A stretch of DNA of 64,000 bases from Synaphobranchus kaupii (lineage: Eukaryota > Chordata > Actinopteri > Anguilliformes > Synaphobranchidae), in contig CM056376.1 of assembly GCA_029718625.1 (NCBI GenBank), positions 25,457,130-25,521,129 of the forward strand, read 5' to 3'. Shown piece by piece: positions 31,526 through 47,657 of this stretch. A program made the translations under genes and the position numbers. Every line of letters starts with the position of its first letter. The stretch's first letter is position 1. The notes under the pieces were generated by a model that saw nothing but the letters and a program-made list of their open reading frames with translations, had not been told where the DNA came from and did no database searches.

Positions 31526-32166
31526 ACGGCACAAGACTAGGTTGATGAATGAAAATAGAACAAAGTGCACGTGTGCTGCCTGCCCCAGTTTCATAACACT
31601 GGCATCATTAGTGGTGTTTAACATGCCTTTGTTTTTCATAGCCAAGTTTGGGGGAGGGGGGTGGGGGGGGTGTGATGAATCTGAATTTTAAAAAGGCCCC
31701 TCAAATCCTATAGGCAAAGATGAATAACACGTTTTAAAAATGGGAAGGAAAAAATAAAAAAATAAAAACACAGCGTTCCTTTTAATAGCGCAATATAGGT
31801 CAAATGTAGTCATGATGGAGCCAAGAACAGACGTTTTAGAGAGATATAATTATATAAGACTGAAGCCGCACAGTGATCAGTGATGCACCCCTGCAGGGCT
31901 GAGGACAACGACTGAAGAGACTCGCTCGGCAGAACAGAGAAGGAAGGGGTAGAGGAAGCGCTCGACACCATTCATTAATCTACACACGTGCTTCCAATTC
32001 AGCCAGAAATCTCTCTTGTAGTACTAGCCTGGCTAAAACGCCTCCCTCGGAACACAAACACAAACACAGGCTCTGGTAGTATTTCGTAGAACACCCCATC
32101 AATCTGCGTTTCTTTGTATACCACACAACATGCCTTTATTACACCCGCCCCAAGAATTACAACACA

Positions 32167-32197
<31 letters not shown>

Positions 32198-33037
32198 GGC
32201 TGTCTCTGTCCAACCCCAGGGCTTGTACTAACCCAGATTTTACATTCCAGCCTGATATACAAACACATTTTACATAATTTGTGCGTAATTAGAAAAGCGC
32301 AGGGCACTTGGAGTTAACTGTGAGACATATCCGTAGTCTGTGCTTACCCTGCCATTCACCCCACATATCTCTGGAATTAAATCCACACAGTCAGAGAAGA
32401 GCAGAGTCCTGCCCAGTGCGGGTGTGTAAGATCCCATTCTTCTCCCGTGAAGACTCATCTCTGAGCAGCCTACGTGCACAAAAACCCGTGTCGGGAATAA
32501 ATCCAGCCGAGATACTATTTGAAAAGACCTCCAAACCCAATCCCTCGGAAAAAAAAATAATAATAAAAAACCCCCCCCGAAAGGCTGCCTTTCGAACGGC
32601 GAGATAAGACTTTGCGTTAGAGTGACTGGATTACTTATGGCGGTAACACAAACTGTAGTCCTTACAGGACTCTCCCCAGTCACTTTCAGTAGCATTCAAA
32701 CCCTCACTGCTGATGGATCACACATGGCACTTGGCAGGCGTATTAGTACCACATAGTAAAACCCAACGACAGGCTTCCTCAGTTCACCATGGAGCTGGGG
32801 ATATGCAATTAGCATGCCATGCTACGTGATAAAAATAGACACGGTCCAAGTTCTGGGTCGAGCAAAGTGGCCTTCTACCGTTCTGACCTTTCGTGGGGAC
32901 GACGTAACGCTCGTGTTCCACAACAAACGGACCAACGGTAGGGGTCAATAGGTCACAGACCACCATGCCCGTGTGTTTGTGGCCTTCTTGCAGTGATCCG
33001 TCTTTCTGACAAAATTCCCATGCTATTGCCTGCGAGG

Positions 33038-33114
<77 letters not shown>

Positions 33115-33430
33115 CATATTCACTCACTCACACACTCATATTCACTCAAACAGACACACACATTCATGCACACACACACACACACACACACACTGTAATC
33201 ACTGGCGTGTGGGGACAAATAACAGCTGATGAAAATAAACAGACAGCAGACAGGCAGAGGAAAACATGCCGTTCCACAGCAAAGTGTGCCCTCGACGGCC
33301 ATGGAGATCGTAATGAGGGCGAAGCAGTGCCCCAGTCTGAGGGGTGGAACGAGCGCACTGCCTCCCACAAGTCTCCACGGTGGATACTGGTCATGTTTAA
33401 GAACACTGAGCTGTTCTCTGAAAAATCACC
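31526..33430. other. TAOK3 5' intron between two arrays
   Basis: Non-coding apart from simple repeats: (TAAA)n at 32168-32198 and (CA)n at 33042-33107 and 33172-33193. Confidence 0.5.
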
Positions 33431-33445
33431 ACTAATCGCCCATTT

Positions 33446-33870
33446 TATACCCATCACATGCAATCTGTACCCATCACGTCTACTCATGTACCACTCACAT
33501 GCAATCTGTACCCATCACGTCTACTCATGTACCACTCACATGCAATCTGTACCCATCACGTCTACTCATGTACCACTCACATGCAATCTGTACCCATCAC
33601 GTCTACTCATGTACCACTCACATGCAATCTGTACCCATCACATCTACTCATGTACCACTCACATGCAATCTGTACCCATCACGTCTACTCATGTACCACT
33701 CACATGCAATCTGTACCCATCACGTCTACTCATGTACCACTCACATGCAATCTGTACCCATCACGTCTACTCATGTACCACTCACATGCAATCTGTACCC
33801 ATCACGTCTACTCATGTACCACTCACATGCAATCTGTACCCATCACGTCTACTCATGTACCACTCACATG
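33446..33870. repeat. 41-bp minisatellite, about 10 units
   Basis: Unit CATGCAATCTGTACCCATCA then CGTCTACTCATGTACCACTCA, nearly identical copies. Since 41 is not a multiple of three and the unit lacks plus-strand stops, all three plus frames read through, giving overlapping 120-230 residue frames that are not genes. Confidence 0.96.
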
Positions 33871-33879
33871 TAATCTGTA

Positions 33880-39306
<5,427 letters not shown>

Positions 39307-39511
39307 TCCCAGACGGCCCAGCGGTCAGGGAACTGGGCTTCCAATCTAAAGGTCGCAGGCTCGATTCCCAACTAGGACACTGCTGTTGTACTACTTATCC
39401 TGAACTGCACCAGTATATATCCAGCTGTATATATTGACACGGATGTGTAAAAATGCACATTGTGTAAAGTGACTCTGGATGGGAGCGCCTGCTAACTCGC
39501 GGTAATGCAAT
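39307..39511 (+). mobile_element. tRNA-derived SINE
   Basis: An A-box-like CGGCCCAGCGG is at 39314 and a B-box-like GGCTCGATTCC at 39358. The 3' part, GTGACTCTGGATGGGAGCGC then CTGCTAA, is an L2-type tail. About 205 bp. Confidence 0.75.
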
Positions 39512-40442
39512 GAGAGCACATACCACCAGTAATCAGACGCATTCCCTGCGTTCATGCCGGGCCGGCTCAGGGAGGGGGCGTGACGGACGGATGGACAGAT
39601 GGACACACACACACACACACCTCGCATCCAAATTCCTGCAGCTGGGCCCGGCGACTCACATCCACCGGGGCCGGGTGACACGCGCCACACACTGATTCAT
39701 CCGCTCGCCGACCTGTGCAGTGCGTGCGTCATGAACGGGTTCCGGAACGCGAGGGAAGACAGGCCATCACATTAATGACAAAAAGCAGGGGAAACAAATC
39801 CCATCTAAACATCGCGCCCCGCGTGTAACGCACTCATGAACTTACGTTTCTCACACACTCCTGCTTTTAGAATGACAAAGGAGAAGAGGAGAAGTTACTG
39901 ATAATAAATACTTAACTCGGCCCAGAAAAAAAGTGCGCTTTGATTTCGGCACGGTTGGTAAGGTTGAGAGGCAGGTTAGAGAGGCCGTCGGAAACCTGCG
40001 ACGGAACAGAATAGACAGGCGGTAATCCTGTTGCCTTAGCATCAGAGCTGGGCTCATTTAACAGCGCAATGCCGCCAATCTCCCACCGGAACGTAGGCCT
40101 CCCGACGTCTTTCGGAATCATCATTAAGGCACGCATGCATGAACTCATGTGCTTGGGGAGAAAGCCAAGTACGATTCCTCTAGTCATTTGAGCCAGCGCT
40201 CTTACATTCGGCATGCTAAACCAGATCACTACATAACATTAAGCCTGACAGCGGACGTTTAATAATTGATGGCTTTTTCTGCTACACCATATACAGCGGA
40301 ACTTATTTTAAATCAGGCTTTACTCCCGTGTAAGCGGCGGAACCGAAAAAGAAAAGTTCCATGTTTTCATGAGGGGGTACCCCCCGGAGGACGGACTGCT
40401 AAGGTATGGAAACCGGGGGTACCGTGTTAAAAGATTGCAGGT

Positions 40443-40828
40443 CGGGGCGCCGCGGTGGTGCAGCGGGCAAAGGCGCAGACTTTGTCTGTGCGGTTGCGCC
40501 CTGAGGATCTGGGGTTCGATCCCCGGTCCTGCCAGATCCGAGCATGGCCGGTGCCCTGTGGGAGCGGCAATCGGCGGCCACTCCCGGGTGGGGGGAGGGG
40601 CTGAGAGAGAATCTCTGCGCACAGAATGGCCCTGGGCGAGTTGAAATCACGGTCAGGAGGACGAGGAGTCGCGCCCTGAAGAGGACGTGGCGCCCTCCTT
40701 CCTACTACCGGCAGGGTTGTGTAGCGGTGATTCTCTAGCGGTTGCTACACGGGGGGAATTGAATTACAATAGGTGTTCAACTGGCTAGTAAATTGGGAAA
40801 AAATCTGAAACAAAATTTTAAAAAAAAG
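40443..40828 (+). mobile_element. tRNA-derived SINE, second family
   Basis: A box TGGTGCAGCGG at 40456-40466 and a perfect B box GGTTCGATCCC at 40513-40523. The body is GC-rich and the tail, after about 40740, is AT-rich, ending AAATTTTAAAAAAAAG. About 385 bp in the TAOK3 5' intron. Confidence 0.75.
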
Positions 40829-41562
40829 GTCGGCCGCAGAGCTATGAGCTAAAAACATATAAAATAAAAATAATCAGTGTGATCAGTGGGTCAGGAAGAG
40901 GGCTCAAAATACCACACATCAGTAACTGCTTCGTACCCTCACCACTCTCAACAAATTGACCGTTCCACTACAAGGTATACAAGACCGACTAAAAAAATAC
41001 TATACTACAAGACCGACAAAGAAAAAAAACAAAAAAAGATCTGAAAAAGGATCAAATCACCCGGATCAAAAAACGACAACTCCCAGCTGCCATGATCTTG
41101 TGATTAAGATGGCCTTTCCTGGGGTGAAACAACACAACAGCATGCGGGAACAGAGACCTGTGGTGATATTGACTGTGCTGTGTTGGGGTTGTCCTCAAAG
41201 CTCAATCACTGCTAATTAGATTGGGTCTTCTCAGGCCACAGACTGAGGTTGACTTATTTGGGACTGTTTGGGATTATGCCAAGGCAATAACATTAACCCC
41301 ACCTCAGATGCTAATCTCATATCAGCAAATGTCAGCACTACAGGTGGGAATCGATGTACAACTTACCTATGATATGACGCCAGCAAAGCCCCAGCTTATC
41401 AACATTACCCCTTTTCACTACATGCCATGAAACATGAACGAAAGTGAAATCCCTTTTCTTGTAATACAGTAATTGGTGCTGTGCATTTATAGCTGCTAAA
41501 GATTTGTGTTCAGTCCAAGAGCAACTGTGTGATTCGGTGCTTGAAAAACAACCTTTGGCTCA

Positions 41563-41700
41563 TTAACCCTTTGAAGAGTAGGCTTTCCAGAACACCATTG
41601 CTTTCAATTACCAGTTGTGATAGTTACATCAGCATTATTAGAATGTTCAGTTAAGAACATTCTGATCACATATTTGTTATCTTATACCTCAAAGGGTTAA
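41563..41700. mobile_element. Complete 138-bp MITE (TTAACCCTTTGA family), copy 2
   Basis: The TIRs TTAACCCTTTGA and TCAAAGGGTTAA bound a 138-bp element whose body matches the truncated copy at 20352. Confidence 0.8.
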
Positions 41701-44700
41701 AAGGCTTTGGTTGTTTTATTTGGATTCTTTGACGGAGAGAACCTTTCAACATCAGGGAGAGATATCCATTGGAAACCACCTCCACTTCTGCTCTAAGCAC
41801 TCAAAAACATTTTTTATTTCATTTTTTTTTGTTTACTGGTGAGGGGGAAAAAAAAAAAGCTGAGCTATGAATCCCCTCTCCTTGAGATTTGAAACTTTAT
41901 TCAGACCAAGATTATACAAAGCCCTTTACAGAAACGCTACTGTAGAGTGATTAAGGCAGTTGCCAGAGTTTAAACCTCGGCTCTGATGATGGTTTTGCCT
42001 GGCAGCGCTGGATCCTGCCTCTTCAATACAGGCTAAATCACAGATTCTAGACCCCACAGACACACCACTCATGTGTTCCCTCCGTCCGTCTGAAGGTTCT
42101 AGTTGACAACAGGTGCTGCGGGTGCTATGTTACAGAACAGAATGCCCATTGCTGAAATACTGTCATTGGTTGTACCCCTGACCCTTAATGAATCTGCAGA
42201 ACACGTATCAAAATTAGAATGTTTTGGCTTTTAATGGTGGACAGACTGAACTGTCGATGTTGAAGACACAGAACTGAGTATCTGTCTGGCCTATAGAATA
42301 TGTGGCTAAAGCTGCCTAGCCAATCACAGATGCCTGCAACATCACTCCAGCCGCTGATCTCCAGTCGGGTCACCAACTTAGCGCACCAATGCTATCCGGA
42401 CGGACACACAAACTGACGTGGCAGCGGTTCCACTGACGAGCGCGCCGACCCATAAACATCACACCGCTCTTTACATGCAGGAGGTCATTGAGCTGCAGCT
42501 TAAAATGCTTTCAGTTGATGAGGAACTGAAGTAGACGGTTATCCCTTTAAGTTATCTAAGGCTATCCCTCGCTAATAGGCAATACGGGTAATTGAGGTTG
42601 GTTAGCACATGTAGTGCTCAGCATCAATACCACTTGGCACAATTGACCTGCAAATCTCATGACATCTGACAACATGAGGGGTTGATGCCCATTTCCTATG
42701 AACCCCCCCCCCCCCCCATGCTGTTGGGAGAAAAGCTATTTAGTTTTCATCAAACTTCCTCCAATCGTGGAGAAGTCTGATCATGTGAATAAGTGCATAT
42801 TTCCAGTAAAGAGAAGACACTGATTGTGAAGAAGTGACCAGGGAATCTAAAGCAATGCAAAAGGTCTACTCTCACACACACGGTAAACTTCAGCCGTTGA
42901 TCCAGACACACCTGTTGTGATTACTGAGAATGTGCACTTACCACAATTAACCCAGCCTCTTTAAAAGGCAGAAAGGCAGCCTAAATCTCATTGTGTTTAT
43001 GGGAAAAGGCATTTAGCCCAAATGCACCTTGATAAATGACATCACAGATGTGAGAACACAAATGTGCTTTTCCCCATAAAACATAAAGCAGGGCCTGTCT
43101 GTAGGCCTATGCATGCAGTCCAGTCCCATTGTGTGTCCTCCAGACTAGATTACCACTGGGGGTGAGTGCGGGCGGAGGACTGTCAACTTGGATCTCAAGG
43201 GTGCAAGGCCTACATTTTCCACACTCCAATGCAAGTGTTATTTTAGCTTCTTTTCTTTCCTGAATAATTCATTAATCCTGATACAATAAACATTGGAATG
43301 TCCCAGATACCAGCATTATCAGCCAGGCAGGCAGGCAGGCAATATTGCTCTAAAGTACAGTAGGTTCCCTTTTAACTTCCTGTTCACGTCCCCTCAAGAG
43401 ACAATGCAACCAAAGAGTTCCAGTAGATCTCGATGGCCTACTTGATAACGTGCTCGAGGAGCATCACGCATGAAACGCCTCCATAAAAGTCACACCTTGA
43501 AACAACAATAAAGATGCATTACTTAAAATAAACTGCCCCAGCTCTTCTGCATAGAAGTCAGACATCGCTTAATGCATCCCATTAAGTTATACAGTCCTAA
43601 ATACGAAACTCTTCTGGGAATGCGCCCCCCCGCCACGCGAAATGACTGAATACAACTTAGTGCAATGATGTAATGCATCCAAACGTGTAGCCTACGATCG
43701 GTGTAAAGCATTTGCTATTCCACGTTAAACTATGATCGGTCTAGGACTTGACAGCGATGGTAATTTCCTGTGCATGGCTGGACAACTCATTCAATAGTCG
43801 ACACCTGAAGACAATGTAGCCGTGTATGGTTTTCGGCGTGCGATTTGTTCAGACACGCATGTTTGTCAAGACATGGCTTATATCTCCGGGGTAAAGGAAA
43901 GAGAACAGACCATTAAGAGCCATTCCCAACGATTAGCTCCATCGCGATAAAACGAACAGCTCCATCGCGATAAAACGAACAGCTCCATCGCGATAAAACG
44001 AACAGCTCCATCGCGATAAAACCAACGCTCATCGTATTGAGAATAAAAGACCACATGCAGTGTTCTCGGATGCTGTCTAAAGTCATGACAGGTTGTACTT
44101 GCGTCGACGTAGCGAGCTAGCTTTCTGATAAATCAAGTAAAACGCTGTACGATACACTTTGAAAGCCTTTTTAAAAAAAATAAATAAATAAATCACAATA
44201 GCCAAACCGAGTAGATAGGCTATGCTCCTAATATGACCCCTCGTTTATAAATCTAAAAAGATACGTTCGTCACATTGTCAGGGGACGCGAATCATTGCAA
44301 GTTCGGTAGTATAGCTACACCAACGCGTGTGTTGTTGTTGAAATCATTTGAAACAATGTAACACACTGGCCAGCCAGCATCGCCTACCTCTCAACAGGCG
44401 CGCAAAACGCATCCATGCACCTTGCCGTTTAAAACATTATTTTTACGTCGGTTTTGTCTTGTTAACAAGATAACCAATTTAACACAGTTATTTTGCCATC
44501 GTTCGTAGCTATTTATATAGCGGTTTACTCTTCTATACAACACAAGAGGAAGCTTGACCAGGCACTACAGTTTCTTTGAACAAAAAAATGTCAATATAAA
44601 TTACAGCAAGCTAGCTTAACATGAAAACAAGAGTAAAATGTTTCTACAACTATTCCCAATTGAATATGATCACTGGTACCACTCGCATATAAAGCTTAAT

Positions 44701-44975
44701 CGTCTCTTTCAAGTTCAAATTACACATAGGATTTCAAAAATATATAACGTTATATAGCTGTAGGAAAATGAGACAAGCTGGCTAGCTAGCGACCTATACG
44801 TTCGTCTCACCCAAATTTAACTGGATTGCTAGCTTATGTCAGGGTAGCAATTGATAGTCATGCTCTCCTTCACCAAGATAATTTTCAAAATAACTGTAGC
44901 TAACAATCGGACAGAGTCTGAATAATAAAGAATAATAATAGATCAACTAGCTAGCTACAGCTCGCCAGTTCAATC
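41701..44975. other. TAOK3 5' intron, proximal part
   Basis: Non-coding. It has a 15-base C-run at 42703-42717 and a short tandem array (separate entry). No exon or known element recognised in the rest. Confidence 0.5.
43935..44028. repeat. 23-bp CpG-containing tandem repeat, 4 units
   Basis: Four copies of AGCTCCATCGCGATAAAACG plus AAC; only the last differs slightly. Each has the palindrome TCGCGA. Confidence 0.95.
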
Positions 44976-44984
44976 GCTACTTAC

Positions 44985-45100
44985 CCCGTGGGATCAAGTG
45001 CCTTAATAAACACAACGTCCGCTCTGTCCCTCTTCTTAGCGAATTTCCTCTCATCGATAGCTAAACACACAAATTATGTCTACTGTCTGAAATCGTCTCA
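44985..45100 (-). other. taok3: Tentative TAOK3 upstream 5' UTR exon, 3' border
   Basis: Coding exon 1 has an acceptor in its 5' UTR, so an upstream exon must exist. At 44976-44984 the minus strand reads GTAAGTAGC, a strong donor, in the gap between the two divergent genes. The sequence above it could be the first exon. The transcription start is not identifiable and the upper border given here is arbitrary. Confidence 0.25.
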
Positions 45101-47546
45101 ATTGTCAGCTACAATTAGCTAGCAGTTGAGTGGCAATAGCTGGCTGGCTTACTACGCAACTGTGAAACTGATAGACAAATACGGTCAAGTCTAGCTAACT
45201 TTGGTTGCTTCGTTCGTCGGTCAGCTCTGTAGATAGCTAGCACATTTCCACTGACAGGCGATGGTTTTGAAATGTAACGAGATATGTTGGTAGCAAGCTC
45301 TCAAGCGAGGAAGTTTGTGAATTGTTTGATAGCAAGCTAAGTTTGCTAACTGCACCTACTTTGTAACTGAAAATAAGTATAGTTCGCCTGGCTATGACGC
45401 TAGTTTCCTAATAGTCGTTTCTGAACCCCATGCAGGTGTTGTCGTTCCTGTATTTTCTCCTCCACGTTCAAATCGGCGGAAAAAGTTAACCCGCGTCAGT
45501 GCGTTCATCATCATTTTAATAAAACTAAGTTTGATAACTTGGTCTGTTTTAGAAAAATAAGTAAGTTTACACAAAATCACATAGGCTACTGACCGTGGAT
45601 CTTTAGTTCCTTCTTAGAAAAGTTCACGTTTTAAAAATGTAATCCGCCTGCGGTCCATCAGACTTTCGATTTGTCTTGCAAAACCATGCAGTCTGACTTC
45701 CTGAATGAAGACTCGTTTTCCACAACGTCGTGACTGTCACTACCTACCCCGCAAGCTAGCTACCAACCCAGACGGAAATAAGTTCGTTTGCTCGCAAACT
45801 AGACAGCTAGCTGACAAGATAGCGACCAAACTAGCTTTAGAGCAAGCTAAAATAGTTTAAACATTTCCTCAAGTTTTTTTATATATATATAACTGCATAT
45901 TGGTATTACACTACATAGATCATGATACTCACGTTTTGTGTTGTCAATCTAAACTGTCATACAACATGACAAATACAGATTGGACATTTTTCTCTATTTT
46001 CGGTTTACTCTCAAGAGGTGCGGTTCTATGTACAGGACATACTAATCGAGCGCAGACTCAACTAAATAAGTGCTCTTGTGGGTGAAATATCGGTTATCGA
46101 CGTTTTCTTTCTGATCAATTTTTATCATTTTGTGTAGCCTATACATTTTTATATTTATGAGAAAAAAAACATTTCAAAGAGAAAACTTCATTAATGGGCA
46201 TTGCAATTAGGCTACTATAGTCTACTCATACCATTAATTTAACCTATGACAGGCCTTCAAACGCAGTGTAGGCTACTTCAACTGGTTGAATTCCCATCGT
46301 TTATTGAGGTCACCACTAAAATGGTTAATTTAGCATGGGAAATTATTACGCAAAGCTGAACATTTGACAAAATATCTATGTAAAGCAAAATAAACTGCAC
46401 ATGACTAGTCACTAATATAGCAGATGTTTGTGCTGACAACTTTGTCTTTATCCATTTCCTCTAAATTTGTATGATAAAATATGGGGTTTTTAGAGTACAA
46501 GCCCCAGAAACGTCTTATTTATTTATGTGCATGTCTTTATGTAAAATGGGTTCAAGGGCAAAAAGTTAACGCGAAACGCTTGCCCTTGTGCATTACAGTG
46601 ATCTTCTTGTAAGAGTACAATATAACTGGAATGCATTGGAATGTAGGTGGAATTGTTATGGTGTCTTTTATCACAGAGCTACACATTGCCTATAATACAC
46701 TGACAGAGATTAATCACAATCCTAAAAGGGCACTGCCATCTACTGTCGGAAAGAAGTATGGCTCCAAGAATGATACAGTAGCAGACTTGTGCGGTCTGTT
46801 ATGTTTTTAGGTCCCAAGCCTAAAATTTTCACTTAAGTCCACAGGCCTTAGAGGCTATTTTTGGCACCAAATCCATATTTTGACGGCCAAACACAAAACT
46901 AGCACGCAGCTGTTTAATCGAAGATCGGAAAGCAATGTATCCTCCGTGAAATCAAGATGAAATATTTTGAAGGAATAAATTAAATATTCAGTATTTCACA
47001 TAGCCTACCAGCAATTGCAATTCAAATGTGAACTTCATTTCCCATAAGCCCACATGTTGGCGCCGTATTGGTACAAATTAGTATATACATGTGATTACTA
47101 CTTATGAATTAATGCAAGTCAAATGTATATACATATAGAGCATGCGAGTAGTATATTTTATATTAACCACATAACGTAGCTGAAAAGAAAGCGCGAAAAT
47201 ATTTACCAACGGTATGCTATTCTTGCCTTCAAGCAAAATAAGAATCTCCTAAAGATGCCAGTTTACATAGCGCCATATTATAACATTTATACTTTACCCC
47301 CTACATTTCTTTGAACAAAATTAGCTTCACTACAACATAAAGAATGGTGTTATATATATATAATGTATATTAATTTAATAAATAAAAATACTTTAATGAA
47401 ACTGATTTTATTTCGGTCAGGCATATTATCAGCCTTCTCCATGTGTATGGGTCTTAACTGTCCCGGGTGCTGTTGTTGTGTTTGGAACTGAATGTAATTC
47501 GGGATCAATACGGTATTGGCGAATGTTTACTTCATTTAATTAAGAA
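45100..47546. promoter_or_regulatory. Intergenic region between divergent TAOK3 and SUDS3
   Basis: About 2.4 kb with no coding potential. By position it should contain the promoters of both head-to-head genes. It is not a dense CpG island. AT-rich stretches, TA repeats near 45880 and frequent GCTAGC motifs are present. No TATA box or initiator could be assigned with confidence. Confidence 0.4.
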
Positions 47547-47657
47547 ATGGCTTCAACTTTACTGTCACCGGTGGTGGATTATTATAACGACGAAGAAGAA
47601 CTTGATAGTGTGGATGATGACGACGACCGAGCTTCAGGGGGAGAGACTCGGAAGAAG
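47547..47657 (+). CDS. suds3: SUDS3 coding exon 1 (start; apparent 1-base deletion)
   Basis: Starts [20 protein letters not shown], an acidic N-terminus as in Sds3 proteins. The donor is GTAGCT after 47657. The exon must end in phase 1 to meet exon 2 (D-T-E-D-A-S-E), but as written it ends in phase 0. One extra G in the G-run at 47637-47641 would restore the family pattern Gly-Arg-(Asp)-Ser-Glu-Glu-Asp-Thr. See findings. Confidence 0.9.

Noticed and set aside
32784..33487. Cys/Val- or His/Thr-repeat frames over (CA)n
   Set aside because: Microsatellite artefacts, as are those at 1-485 and 37247-37505.
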